From NCBI GenBank assembly GCA_965248335.1, contig CBDFIY010000003.1, forward strand, positions 372,001 to 436,000: a stretch of 64,000 nt of DNA, read 5' to 3'. A model generated the notes under the pieces. The model did no database searches. It saw nothing but the letters and a program-made list of their open reading frames with translations, and was not told where the DNA came from. The stretch's first letter is position 1, and every line of letters begins with the position of its first letter. The stretch comes from CAKMZU01 sp965248335. Lineage in GTDB: Bacteria > Pseudomonadota > Gammaproteobacteria > Pseudomonadales > DT-91. The translations under genes were made by a program, and so were the position numbers. Below, piece after piece: positions 1 to 9,800 of the stretch.

Positions 1-288
1 GTCCATCTGGCTGGTTTGGTAATTTTTGGGTAAGTCAGGATAAAAGTAGTTTTTTCGTACAAAAACGGTTTCACGACAAATGTCGGCGTTGATGGCAAGG
101 CCGAAACGTATGGCATAATCAATAGCCTGCTCATTGACTACAGGTAATGTGCCGGGGATGGCCAAGTCGACGACATTGGCCTGTGTGTTGGGTGCTTGAC
201 CAAACGTTGTGGACGAACCTGAAAATAGTTTGGATTGGGTGGCGAGCTGAACATGAACTTCAAGCCCTATGACGGTTTCCCATTGCAT
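1..288 (-). CDS. gatB: Asp-tRNA(Asn)/Glu-tRNA(Gln) amidotransferase subunit B, N-terminal part
   Basis: GatB is the subunit of GatCAB that binds and activates the mischarged tRNA (Glu-tRNA-Gln or Asp-tRNA-Asn) by phosphorylation before ammonia from GatA is added. Only the first 96 codons lie in the window; the rest runs off the left edge. The translation begins MQWETVIGLEVHVQL and contains NYFYPDLPKNYQ, both typical of the GatB N-terminal catalytic domain. The ATG at 288 is preceded by a strong GAGGAG ribosome-binding site. It starts 13 bases after the gatA stop, in order gatC-gatA-gatB on the minus strand, so the three are almost certainly cotranscribed. Confidence 0.95.
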   Translation of the reverse strand, partial: MQWETVIGLEVHVQLATQSKLFSGSSTTFGQAPNTQANVVDLAIPGTLPVVNEQAIDYAIRFGLAINADICRETVFVRKNYFYPDLPKNYQTSQMD

Positions 289-301
289 GGTTATCTCCTC
301 G

Positions 302-1765
302 TTAAGACTTAAGGGCAAAGTCAGCCATTTGTTGATGCCAGTCTGTCTGTTGCTGGTATTGATGCGCGACATTCAGAATGTCAGCCTCGGCAAAAGGTTT
401 ACCGATGAGCTGCATGCCAATGGGTAATCCCGCTTGAAATCCGCAGGGGATTGAAGCAGCCGGCAGTCCTGCAAGGTTTGCCGAAATAGTAAAAATATCT
501 TCAAGGTACATAGATACAGGATCTTTACTATTTGCGTCGAGTTTAAACGCCGTCGTTGGCGTGGTTGGCCCTAAAATAAGGTCAACCTCTTTAAACGCTT
601 CTGTGAAATCATCTTTGATAAGACGCCTGATTTTCTGTGCTTGGAGGTAGTAGGCGTCATAGAAACCGGCCGATAACGCATAAGTGCCGACTAAAATACG
701 ACGCTGGACTTCCTCGCCAAAGCCCTCACTGCGAGAACGTTTGTAGAGGTCTTCAAGATCTTTGGGGTGTTCACAGCGGTGACCGTAACGTACGCCATCG
801 TAGCGTTGCAAGTTAGCTGATGCCTCGGACGGTGCGATGATGTAATAAGCACTTATCGCGATATCGGATGTTTTTAGGCGTATAGATTTGAACGTGACGC
901 CTTGTTTTTCCAAGATGGCTTTAGCATCGTTGATTGCATTGGCAATATCAGGGTCTAGGTCACTGGTGAAGTACTCTTCTGGTAAACCGATCACTTTGCC
1001 TGATAGTGGGTGGTTCAGTGCAGCGGTATAGTCTTCGCTACTTCTATTTATTGACGTGGAATCTTTGCTGTCGAACCCAGCCATGACATTTAATAGTAAT
1101 GCTGCATCTTCAGCGTTCTTTGCTAGCGGCCCGCCTTGGTCGAGGCTGGAGGCGTAGGCAATCATACCATAGCGAGAGACTCTGCCATACGTTGGCTTTA
1201 GGCCGGTTAACCCGCAAAAAGCCGCCGGTTGCCTGATCGATCCGCCCGTATCAGAACCTGTGGCAGCGGGCGCTAAGCCTGCTGCCACTGCTGCTGCTGA
1301 GCCACCTGATGAGCCACCCGGAACACGCTCAAGCTGCCAAGGGTTTTTACAAGCACCATAAAAGCTGGTCTCATTCGATGACCCCATGGCGAACTCATCC
1401 ATGTTGGTTTTTCCTAGGATGATGGCATGTTGATGGTTAAACTGTTCAATGATGGTTGCATCGTAAGGTGCAATAAAGTTATCCAGTATATTGGAGCCAC
1501 ATGTGGTTCTGATGCCGTCCGTGCAAAAAATATCTTTGTGTGCGATAGGTATGCCACAAAGCGCAGGGGCATTTTGGTTTTTGGCTAAGACGACATCTGC
1601 CGTATCCGCTTGCTTGAGCGCAATCTCAGGTGTCGGGGTGATGAAGCTATTGATTTGGCCGTCGAGCTTTTGGATTTGGTCGCAATAAAATTGAGTGAGC
1701 TCGCGACTAGAGAAGGATTTATCTCGTAAGCCTTTCTGTAATTGGGTAAGCGTTAACGTTTGCAT
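302..1765 (-). CDS. gatA: Asp-tRNA(Asn)/Glu-tRNA(Gln) amidotransferase subunit A
   Basis: This is the glutaminase subunit of GatCAB: it hydrolyses glutamine and passes ammonia to GatB. The 487-residue protein carries the amidase signature, with GGSSGGS at 150-156 and GSDTGGS at 170-176. The Ser-cisSer-Lys triad is visible as Lys77 (in AHKDIF), Ser152 and Ser176. Length is normal for the family. It lies between gatC (8 bases upstream) and gatB (13 bases downstream). Presence of an intact GatA implies the organism lacks at least one of the direct routes (GlnRS or AsnRS charging), but that cannot be checked here. Confidence 0.97.
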   Translation of the reverse strand: MQTLTLTQLQKGLRDKSFSSRELTQFYCDQIQKLDGQINSFITPTPEIALKQADTADVVLAKNQNAPALCGIPIAHKDIFCTDGIRTTCGSNILDNFIAPYDATIIEQFNHQHAIILGKTNMDEFAMGSSNETSFYGACKNPWQLERVPGGSSGGSAAAVAAGLAPAATGSDTGGSIRQPAAFCGLTGLKPTYGRVSRYGMIAYASSLDQGGPLAKNAEDAALLLNVMAGFDSKDSTSINRSSEDYTAALNHPLSGKVIGLPEEYFTSDLDPDIANAINDAKAILEKQGVTFKSIRLKTSDIAISAYYIIAPSEASANLQRYDGVRYGHRCEHPKDLEDLYKRSRSEGFGEEVQRRILVGTYALSAGFYDAYYLQAQKIRRLIKDDFTEAFKEVDLILGPTTPTTAFKLDANSKDPVSMYLEDIFTISANLAGLPAASIPCGFQAGLPIGMQLIGKPFAEADILNVAHQYQQQTDWHQQMADFALKS

Positions 1766-1773
1766 AGGGTTTC

Positions 1774-2061
1774 TCAGTCAATCACTTTTGGCACAAGAAA
1801 CAGGCCGTTTTCTGTTTCTGGCGCGTTAGCGAGGAGCTTTTCTCGTTCGTTGCTGGCGGTTACTGTGTCCACGCGAAGACGCTGTTTGGCATCGTGCGGA
1901 TTGGCCAAAGGCGCAACACCTTTTGTGTCAATTTGCTGCATTTTATCGACGAGGCTTAGAATCTGATTAATACTGTCACAAACAGCAGGGATTTGAGCAT
2001 CGTTGATTTTGAGTCTGGCGAGTTGAGCGACGTTTTCTATTTCAGTCTTCTGCAAAGACAT
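1774..2061 (-). CDS. gatC: Asp-tRNA(Asn)/Glu-tRNA(Gln) amidotransferase subunit C
   Basis: This small subunit wraps around the GatA-GatB interface and stabilises the complex. The start chosen is the ATG at 2061, giving 95 residues beginning MSLQKTEIENVAQLARL, which matches usual GatC length and the conserved helical N-terminus. A longer open frame extends to 2211, but its extra 50 residues do not look like GatC and an SD (GGAGC) sits just before 2061. The C-terminal motif ETENGLFLVPKVI is characteristic of the family. It is the first gene of gatCAB, divergent from mreB across about 200 bases. Confidence 0.95.
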   Translation of the reverse strand: MSLQKTEIENVAQLARLKINDAQIPAVCDSINQILSLVDKMQQIDTKGVAPLANPHDAKQRLRVDTVTASNEREKLLANAPETENGLFLVPKVID

Positions 2062-2259
2062 GGAAAGCTCCAGATTTTTGGGGAAAATAAAGGAGCCATT
2101 ATAGGTCATGTAAAGCCCTTGCTCAAAATGGTTATGGCTGTTAGAGTCGCCCGAATATGAAAAAAACCTGCAAAGTGGCTTTCTCTTTGGTCTAATCCGT
2201 GAAATTTGCAATTTTTACCCTACATTTATGACAAAAGTTTCTGGGGTATAGGTATTTAC

Positions 2260-3300
2260 ATGATTTTTAAACGTATTCGTGGCATGTTTTCCAATGATCT
2301 GTCCATCGATCTAGGTACCGCCAACACACTGATTTATGTGCGCGAACAAGGTATTGTGCTTGATGAGCCTTCGGTTGTTGCGATAAGAACCCATAATGGG
2401 TCAAAGATTATAGAGGCGGTTGGTTCTGATGCTAAGCGCATGCTGGGCCGGACGCCCGGTAATATTACCGCTATTCGGCCGCTAAAAGACGGGGTAATCG
2501 CTGATTTCCAAGTTACCGAGAAAATGCTCCAACATTTTATTACTAAAGTACATGAAAACAAGCTGATCTCCCCGAGCCCACGTGTGTTGATTTGCGTACC
2601 TTGCAAGTCTACGCAAGTTGAACGGCGGGCCATTCGAGAATCTGCTTATGGTGCTGGCGCTCGCGATGTCCGTTTAATTGAAGAACCTATGGCTGCTGCA
2701 ATTGGCGCTGGTTTGTCTGTGGAAGAAGCCAGTGGTTCTATGGTGGTGGATATTGGTGGTGGCACCACAGAAATTGCGATTATTTCACTGAACGGTATCG
2801 TGTATTCTGATTCCGTACGTGTGGGTGGTGACCGTTTTGATGAGGCAATAGTGAGCTATGTACGCCGTAAATACGGTAGCCTTATCGGGGAAGCTACCGC
2901 TGAAAAAATTAAAGAAGAGATTGGTAGCGCTTGCCCAAGTAATCACGTTAAAGAAGTGGAGGTGCGCGGAAGAAATCTCGCTGAAGGGGTTCCGCGTAGC
3001 TTTACTTTGCGCAGCGATGAAATCCTGGAATCCTTAACCGAGCCGTTATCATCCATTGTTGCTGCGGTAAAAAGTGCCTTAGAGCAATCACCGCCAGAGC
3101 TTGCTTCTGACATTGCCGAGCGCGGTATTGTATTGACCGGTGGCGGTGCATTGCTTCGAGATATCGATAAGCTTATTTCCGGCGAAACAGGGTTGCCTGT
3201 CCTCGTTGCTGAAGAGCCGCTGACTTGCGTTGCTCGAGGGGGTGGCAAGGCCATGGAGATTATGGACATGCATAAATTGGATTTACTCTCTACCGAATAG
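2260..3300 (+). CDS. mreB: Rod shape-determining actin homologue MreB
   Basis: MreB is a bacterial actin that polymerises under the inner membrane and guides lateral wall synthesis by the elongasome. The 346-residue protein has the actin phosphate-1 loop (DLGTANT, from residue 17), the VDIGGGTTE phosphate-2 loop and the C-terminal adenosine motif GIVLTGGGALL. The ATG at 2260 gives MIFKRIRGMFSNDLSIDLG, aligning with E. coli MreB; the open frame continues upstream to 2206 but those residues are not MreB-like. It heads the conserved mreBCD operon. The N-terminal residues before the actin fold could act as a membrane-binding helix, as in other Gram-negatives. Confidence 0.97.
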   Translation: MIFKRIRGMFSNDLSIDLGTANTLIYVREQGIVLDEPSVVAIRTHNGSKIIEAVGSDAKRMLGRTPGNITAIRPLKDGVIADFQVTEKMLQHFITKVHENKLISPSPRVLICVPCKSTQVERRAIRESAYGAGARDVRLIEEPMAAAIGAGLSVEEASGSMVVDIGGGTTEIAIISLNGIVYSDSVRVGGDRFDEAIVSYVRRKYGSLIGEATAEKIKEEIGSACPSNHVKEVEVRGRNLAEGVPRSFTLRSDEILESLTEPLSSIVAAVKSALEQSPPELASDIAERGIVLTGGGALLRDIDKLISGETGLPVLVAEEPLTCVARGGGKAMEIMDMHKLDLLSTE

Positions 3301-3305
3301 ACGTA

Positions 3306-3321
3306 AAGAGGCGCTACCATT
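3306..3321 (+). promoter_or_regulatory. Ribosome-binding site and ATT initiation codon of mreC
   Basis: AAAGAGG at 3305-3311 is followed by CGCTACC and then ATT at 3319-3321. The spacing from AGAGG is good for initiation, whereas the ATG at 3364 has only TTTGCCCGC before it. AUU starts are rare; the classic cases in E. coli are infC and pcnB, where the weak codon makes expression sensitive to IF3. Confidence 0.6.
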
Positions 3322-4137
3322 AAACCTTTATTTAAAAAAGGGCCCTCTGTATTTGCCCGCTTTATGCTTGTTCTGGCTATAGGCATCTTTCTGTTGGTTT
3401 TGTCTTTTGCTACGAAGCGGCAAAACCTGATTCAGACTTTTTTAACCGATATTTCTACGCCGTTTTACCTACTTTCTGATATGCCTACAACGGTTTCTCG
3501 CTGGGTTAATCGTGTTATCACATCCAGTGACGACCTACACTTATCAAAGCAACAACTTGAGGCAGAGGCACTCGTATTAAAAGGTAAGTTACAGCGATTG
3601 AATGCTTTATCGATTGAAAATGTACGCTTGAGAGAGTTATTGAACTCTGTCCCTAAAACAGCAGGAAAAATCCTTTTAGCGGATGTGATCGCTGTGTCCC
3701 CTAACCCTGGTTACCATTACGTGATGATTAATAGAGGCGCGAGTGAAAGTGTTTATGTTGGTCAGCCTGCCATAGATCAGAATGGGTTGTATGGGCAAGT
3801 GGTTGAAGTCGGGACAGAAACATCACGCATTTTACTCATTTCTGATCAGCATCATGCCGTGCCTGCAGAGGTAAGTCGTAACGGTTTGCGTGTGGTTGTC
3901 GAGGGGACGAGCCGTTATCACCGTATGAATATCCCCAATATTGCACCCACCTCAGATATTCAAGAGGGCGATGTACTGGTTACCTCTGGTCTTGGCGGTA
4001 TTTTTCCGCGTGGTTATCCGGTGGCGCAGGTGGAGAAGGCAATCTTGGAAAAAGGCAGTGACTATCTCAGTATTAGCGCCTCCCCTCTGGCGCAGCTCGA
4101 TTACTCAAGGCACTTGCTGCTGCTTTTTGAGCGTTAG
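3319..4137 (+). CDS. mreC: Rod shape-determining protein MreC (probable ATT start)
   Basis: MreC is a bitopic inner-membrane protein whose periplasmic beta domains link MreB/MreD to PBP2 and RodA. The first ATG in frame (3364) would start at the membrane helix and has no SD before it. Upstream in frame the codons read (M)KPLFKKGPSVFARF, matching the E. coli start MKPIFSRGPS, and the only possible initiator there is ATT at 3319, eight bases after AGAGG. A TAA at 3304-3306 closes the frame further upstream. The protein is then 272 residues: transmembrane helix about 16-34, coiled coil about 75-110, then MreC beta barrels. It lacks the long Pro/Gln-rich tail of E. coli MreC. Gene identity is sure; the ATT start is likely. 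Confidence 0.85.
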   Translation: MKPLFKKGPSVFARFMLVLAIGIFLLVLSFATKRQNLIQTFLTDISTPFYLLSDMPTTVSRWVNRVITSSDDLHLSKQQLEAEALVLKGKLQRLNALSIENVRLRELLNSVPKTAGKILLADVIAVSPNPGYHYVMINRGASESVYVGQPAIDQNGLYGQVVEVGTETSRILLISDQHHAVPAEVSRNGLRVVVEGTSRYHRMNIPNIAPTSDIQEGDVLVTSGLGGIFPRGYPVAQVEKAILEKGSDYLSISASPLAQLDYSRHLLLLFER

Positions 4138-4149
4138 GGCTATGCCGCC

Positions 4150-4635
4150 ATGAAAGCCTTTTTATTGATCATAGGCACTTTTGCCATCGCTTTTTTACTC
4201 ACCGTATTAACAATGCCTGATTGGTCGTTATGGGCACGACCTGAGTGGGTGTTATTGGTGTTAATTTATTGGGCGTTGGCATTTCCTGAGCGATGTGGTG
4301 TGTTAACAGCGGGGTGTGTCGGTTTATTGCAAGACAGCGTTACCGGTAGTTTGCTGGGTACGCACATGATTTCTTTTGCATTGGTAACAGCTGTTGTGAT
4401 TACCATTCATCAACGTTTTCGGATGTACGAACTCTGGCATCAAGCAAGAATCATTTTCGTATTTGTCCTACTTGAGCATGTTGTGAGCTGTTTTATCGAT
4501 GGTTTCGCTGGGGGTTCAACCCCCATTTTGATGCTGCTGATACCGGCTGTCATCAGTGCGTTAATCTGGCCGTGGTTAATGGTCGTGCTTCGAGGGTTAC
4601 GTCGGCACTTTGGATTGATGGTGAAGATCAGTTGA
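4150..4635 (+). CDS. mreD: Rod shape-determining membrane protein MreD
   Basis: MreD is a polytopic inner-membrane component of the elongasome. The 161-residue product (E. coli 162) is almost wholly hydrophobic with five or six membrane segments and has the family pattern LLVLIYWALAFPE followed by GLLQDSVTGSLLGTH, the S-component-like core. It follows mreC by 12 bases. It is the last gene of mreBCD here; the maf gene often found next is missing. Confidence 0.93.
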   Translation: MKAFLLIIGTFAIAFLLTVLTMPDWSLWARPEWVLLVLIYWALAFPERCGVLTAGCVGLLQDSVTGSLLGTHMISFALVTAVVITIHQRFRMYELWHQARIIFVFVLLEHVVSCFIDGFAGGSTPILMLLIPAVISALIWPWLMVVLRGLRRHFGLMVKIS

Positions 4636-5146
4636 GGTATGGGCTGGTATAGAGTGAGTTTTCGTCGCGTATTAAATGAGCGGAAGTAATATCCCTATAA
4701 GGCTCGTCGTTTGATTTATGCTGTTTTGGCAAAGGCAAAGTGTAGCTCGAGCGAATGTGTCTTTCTAAGCGCCGTACCTCTGCTGTGCATAATGGGTCTG
4801 GTAGCTTATGAGAGCCTTTAAATGCGGTTAAGTCATCATTTGTAGGCAGATGACTTTTGCGCTCAAGATTAAAGCTCCTTATGTTGGTTTGATGTGACTG
4901 AATTCGCCCGTCGCTCGTTGGGTATAAGAAGCTACCAGAAAAAGGTTGACTGCTACCTCCTTCATTAATCCTAAACTTTACAGGTTAAGGTGGGGCTTGT
5001 TCACTGTTTTGATTTCCCTCTGTTTTCTCACTCAAGCTGGCAATAAGGCTGTAATTGGTTTTAGGTTCGGAGGTATCAACTTTCGTGTTCCAAAGAATGA
5101 ACCGAAGGGTTAGAGAGAAAGCTGATTACTGTAAAAATAAAGGCAT
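4628..5146 (-). pseudogene. Decayed leftward reading frame between mreD and rng, unknown function
   Basis: Reading leftward from an ATG at 5146, one frame stays open to a TGA at 4628-4630 apart from two TAA codons, at 5126-5128 (codon 7) and 4985-4987 (codon 54). The last open stretch is 118 codons without ATG, GTG or TTG in a useful place. Its translation is hydrophilic and non-repetitive, e.g. SGSFLYPTSDGRIQSH and LTAFKGSHKLPDPL, and looks like former protein sequence. I do not recognise the family. The end overlaps the mreD 3' end by 8 bases. It may be a broken gene with two nonsense mutations, or a chance open frame. Confidence 0.4.
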
Positions 5147-5359
5147 GGAACGGGAATAAAATAGGACTAGTTTTCACCCCCTCTTAGATATGGCTTTGTT
5201 TGCGGAGAACGAGTTAACCCAAGGTAAATCTAGGTTCTGTAAGTATACTAAATCGCAGACAATAAGTTCACTGTCCCGCGTGCTTGATTCGAGTGAATAG
5301 TTTCTTCTCGTTGAGTGTGTTACAAAGAAGCTCTAAAAATCTATGAAGATAAATGTTGC
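5147..5359. other. Region upstream of rng, no gene seen
   Basis: About 210 bases between the decayed frame and rng. It holds no open frame worth calling on either strand. It probably carries the rng promoter, but I could not pick a convincing -35/-10 pair. The open frame of rng reaches back to 5315 without resembling RNase G. Confidence 0.5.
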
Positions 5360-6817
5360 ATGAGTGATGACATTCTAATCAATGCTTCGCCGATGGAAAC
5401 GCGTGTAGCCATCGTTGAAAACGGGGTATTACAAGAGCTTTTTATCGAGCGAAGTAATAGCCGTGGTATTGTAGGCAACATTTATCGCGGCAAGGTAGTG
5501 CGCGTTTTACCTGGCATGCAAGCAGCATTTGTGGATATAGGGCTTGAGCGTACAAGCTTTATTCATGCTTCTGATTTTGATAGAGAAAATGCTGAAAAAG
5601 TGCCTGATATCCGTGATTGTGTGAGAGAAGGGCAAAAGGTCAATGTGCAAGTCGTTAAAGATCCTGTAGGTACAAAAGGCGCAAAAGTTACTGCAAAACT
5701 GTCTGTTTCTTCGCGTTACCTCGTGTATATGCCAAGGCTTGAGTGTACAGGGGTTTCTCAACGTATTGACGACGAAGATGAACGAAATCGCTTAAAAAAA
5801 ATGGTTTCACATGTGAGGGAATCATTTTTTTCGGATTTATTAGGCAATTTCATTGTCAGAACAGCGGCTGAGGGTGTTTTAGAAAATGCCATCAAAGAGG
5901 ACGTCGCTTTTTTAAGTAAACTATGGGAAACCATTTCGAAAAAAAATCAAGAAACGAAATCAGCATGTATTTTGTACGAAGATTTACCGGTTTATCATCG
6001 TGTATTACGAGATCTATCACATGCGGCTATGGATAGGATTCGCGTAGACTCAAGAGAAACTTTACAAAAAATGGAAGCATTTACGTTAACTTTTTGCCCA
6101 GACGTAAAGCCGCTTTTAGAGTGGTATCCGGGAGAGCGCCCGATTTTCGAACTCTATGGTATTGAAGACGATATTCAGCGAGCCTTGAGCCGTCGTGTAG
6201 ACTTAAAGTCAGGTGGCTATTTGATTTTTGATCAAAATGAAGCGATGACAACGATTGATGTAAACACAGGTGGTTTTGTCGGGTGCCGAAACCTCGAAGA
6301 AACTATTTTTAAGACGAACTTGGAGGCGGCAACATCTTTAGCACGTCAGCTGCGTGTTCGTAATTTAGGTGGCATCGTTATTGTTGATTTTATTGATATG
6401 AAAAATACAGACCACCAAAAGCAAGTTTTACGAACCCTTGATCGTGCGTTAAAGAAAGATTTAACGAAAACAGCAGTTTCTGGTGTAACAGAATTAGGGC
6501 TTGTACAGATTGTCCGTAAGCGCACACGCGAGAGTCTTGAACAGGTGTTAAGTGAAACCTGCGGTACATGTCAAGGCCGGGGTATGGTGAAGTCTTTGGA
6601 AACGGTTTGTTATGAGATATTTCGAGCCATTTTAAGAGAATCCCGCGCCTATGATCATGGTGCTTATCTTGTTTTAGCATCACAGTCAGTGATTGATTTT
6701 TTAGTGGATGAAGAGTCTGCCAATGTTGCAGAGGTAGAGGCTTTTATTGGTAAGCCCATCGAATTTCAATTAGAGCCTGCGTATATACAGGAGTCCTTTG
6801 ATGTCATCCCACAATAA
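5360..6817 (+). CDS. rng: Ribonuclease G
   Basis: RNase G is an endoribonuclease that matures the 5' end of 16S rRNA and degrades some mRNAs. From the ATG at 5360 the protein is 485 residues (E. coli 489) and begins MSDDILINASPMETRVA. Domains in order: S1 domain (about 35-125), 5'-sensor and RNase H-like regions, DNase I-like catalytic domain with Asp300 (MTTIDVNTG) and Asp343 (IVDFIDM), and the Zn-link Cys401-x-x-Cys404 (CGTCQGRG). There is no RNase E-like C-terminal scaffold, which separates it from rne. The frame extends 15 codons upstream to 5315, but those residues are not family-like. Position after mreBCD and before yhdP is the standard gammaproteobacterial arrangement. Confidence 0.95.
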   Translation: MSDDILINASPMETRVAIVENGVLQELFIERSNSRGIVGNIYRGKVVRVLPGMQAAFVDIGLERTSFIHASDFDRENAEKVPDIRDCVREGQKVNVQVVKDPVGTKGAKVTAKLSVSSRYLVYMPRLECTGVSQRIDDEDERNRLKKMVSHVRESFFSDLLGNFIVRTAAEGVLENAIKEDVAFLSKLWETISKKNQETKSACILYEDLPVYHRVLRDLSHAAMDRIRVDSRETLQKMEAFTLTFCPDVKPLLEWYPGERPIFELYGIEDDIQRALSRRVDLKSGGYLIFDQNEAMTTIDVNTGGFVGCRNLEETIFKTNLEAATSLARQLRVRNLGGIVIVDFIDMKNTDHQKQVLRTLDRALKKDLTKTAVSGVTELGLVQIVRKRTRESLEQVLSETCGTCQGRGMVKSLETVCYEIFRAILRESRAYDHGAYLVLASQSVIDFLVDEESANVAEVEAFIGKPIEFQLEPAYIQESFDVIPQ

Positions 6818-6843
6818 TTTGATAAGAGTGGGTTAATCGTCCA

Positions 6844-9800
6844 GTGAAGCAACTGTTATTCCGTATCACCCACCTGCTTTCTCATATTGTATTGATTGGT
6901 TTTTTGTTTTCAGTACTCTTGAGTGCCGTATTAACGGTCAGTTTTTCATATTTCTTGCCGCGAGCGGATCGTTATCGCGTGGAATTGCTAGACTGGCTGA
7001 ACCAGCAAAACCCAGAAACTCAGGTTAGCGCAGAAAAAATTTCGGGCCGATGGGAAGCGTTCAGACCTTCGTTACAACTCTATAACGTGAATGTGAGTAA
7101 TGCCGGTTGGGCATCTGATCTGACTTTTTCAAAACTTACTGTGCAGTTTGATGTACTTAAAAGTCTAAAATATGAAAAAGCCATTTTTTCGCATGTTGAA
7201 CTCTCAGACTTGAGCTTCACACTGGCTCAAAATACGAAAGGAGAGTGGCAGCTGTCAACGGGGAATTTCAATCACTCAGAGGCTGCAGATATTAAGCCGA
7301 TAGTACGCTCATTATGGGGTATCGATAACCTAAAAATTGATGACTTGCGCCTACGATTAAAACCTTATCAACAAGAAGGTGTGGATTTACCACCGCTTGA
7401 AGTACAGGGTGTGAACGAAAATCATCAGCGCAGGCTCTTGGTAAACCTGAAAGATGGCAATAAAAAAGTCAATGTGCTGACAGCTAGCGCATGGGGAAAA
7501 CCCTTTACTGATGCGTTCAGAGCACAAGGTTATTTACGGTTAAAAAAGTTACAAACCTTCGATTTTTCGTGCCTGCTTGCAAAAAGTAGCGCCATCAAAG
7601 AAGCGAAACTGGATATCGGTCTGTGGTTTGAATGGCAGGATCAATCACTCGAATTAGTCACTGATATCGATATTCGTGATGGCCTTTTGCGCCTTAATGC
7701 AAATAAACCAGAAGAAAAGCCTGAATTATTTAAATTCGACCAATTGCAGACACGGGCAAAATTTATATATAAAGATAACGTTGCGAAGCTTTGGGTTCCA
7801 GCGGTGAGTTTAACGGCTAAAAAAGAAACGCTTAAACTCAAGAAACTTTATATCAAAAAGGAACAAGCGTTATCGTTTTATTTGAGCGCTTTTAATCTTG
7901 AGCAACTTAATGTCATCGCTGACTGGAAAATACTGCCGGAGAAATTGGATGATGTTCTGAGTACGCTAGCACCACAAGGTCAATTACACGATATATCCCT
8001 AACCTTAAATCGCGATGATTTTAGATTGCTGGCAAGCCTTGAGAATGTATCCGTGGGTGCATGGAAAGGCGTGCCTCAACTTACCTCGGTGACGGGCAGG
8101 CTCGATACGCGTAAGGAATATGGGCATATTGACTTTAAATCACGTGATTTATCTACCTATTTTCCACAGATCTATAGTCGCCAGCAAGATTTTGACTATG
8201 CGCAAGGGCGTGTATCTTGGCAGTTTGATGAAAACTGGCTGAATGTGGCGGGTGAAGATATTACAATAGATAGCGTTTATGGTGATGCAGAGGGGGCTTT
8301 CTATGTACAAGTGCCATTAAGCCAGGCGATGAAGGATCAAGAGCCAGCAAGATTGGTTTTAGATATAGATCTGAGCAACGGATCGGCCGCGCATCGTGCA
8401 GATTTGATACCTGACAAAAAATTACCTGCACCGCTTTTACAGTGGCTTGACGAAAGTATTATCGCTGCTTCAGTGAATAAAGCGAAATTCATCTTTCACG
8501 GCCCTTTACATGATATTGACGATCAGATTGATGAGCAAATGGTCATTCAATTGTGGCTGGATATTGAAAAGGGGCGTTTGCGTTATGTGCCTGAGCTTCC
8601 TGAATTGGCAGACCTGAAAGGCGAAATGTTGCTTGATAATACAGATGTTTTTGCGGCTGTTGATCACGCTCAGTCTACAGCGATTAATCTCAGTCATGGA
8701 CGTTTTAGTCTTGTTGATGAAGGTAGCAAACATAAGCTTAGTGTGGCTGCGGATATGGCAGGCACAGCTAAAACAGCGCATGATTTTCTGACGTTGCCGT
8801 TGATTAATAAGGCATCAAACCAGTTATTTGATACCTTGCTGTTCAACCAAGGAACATTTAAGGCTGATCTAAAGTTAACTTCATCGTTGACGGATTTTGA
8901 GGAAGATTTGGGGTTAACTGTTAATGCCAAGCTCAATGCCTCTAACTTATTATTGCCTGAACAAGATATTCTTATCGATAATATTTTTGGCGGATTAACA
9001 TTTTCTTTAAGTGAGGGGCTTAAGAGTAACGGTTTAAAAGGTAAACTTTTTGATAAGCCTATTCAAGCCACGATAGCGACGAATAAAAAGCAAGTGACCC
9101 AAGTCGATTTTAAAGCAAAGATAGCTATGGATGATATTAATACATGGCGATATCAGCCAGCCCTCACCTTCTTTAAAGGCGAAGCTGATGTGCTAGGTAA
9201 GTTGACCTTTGATCATGCCTCTGCAGCTATCCAGTTAACGTCAGATTTAAAAGGTGTTTCCTCTAGTCTGCCATTTCCTTTTGCAAAAAAAGCACAAGAG
9301 AAAGGCGCGCTGGCGTTACGTTTTCCGTTAACGGGTCGTGAGCAGGTTTTAAATATCGATTACGGTCTGGGTAGTCGGGCTTACTTACACCTACTTTTCG
9401 AGGATGATCAAATAAGAGCGGGCGAATTAAATTTTTCTGAAAAAGCAAAAGGCTTTATTCCACAGGTCTTACGTGTGGGGGGAGCATTACTTTCAGTGGA
9501 TTTAACACCATGGGTTTCAACCTTTGAGCGCTTAGAAAAAGCGATGCAAAAGGATCCAGAAGCATCAAGCGCACTGGCTTGGCAGGTAAAAATTGACCCT
9601 TTGCATATCGAAGAGCTGCGTATTGAAGACTGCCAATTATCGGATGTTACGTTATTTGGAGAGAGTTATCCGGGGTTTTGGCATATTAATTTCGAGCAAT
9701 CTTTTATAGAAGGCGGGTTGGATTTTTATAATGATAAATCAAAGCCGTTAAGCGTTTTTATAAAAACAGTGAATCTCGATGAACTTTTGAAAATGAAAGG

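Noticed and set aside
2062..2211. N-terminal extension of GatC by 50 residues
   Set aside because: GatC normally has about 95 residues, the SD precedes ATG 2061, and the extension lies in the divergent promoter region.
2943..3386. 147-codon minus-strand open frame opposite mreB/mreC
   Set aside because: Shadow of mreB; the plus-strand proteins are certain.
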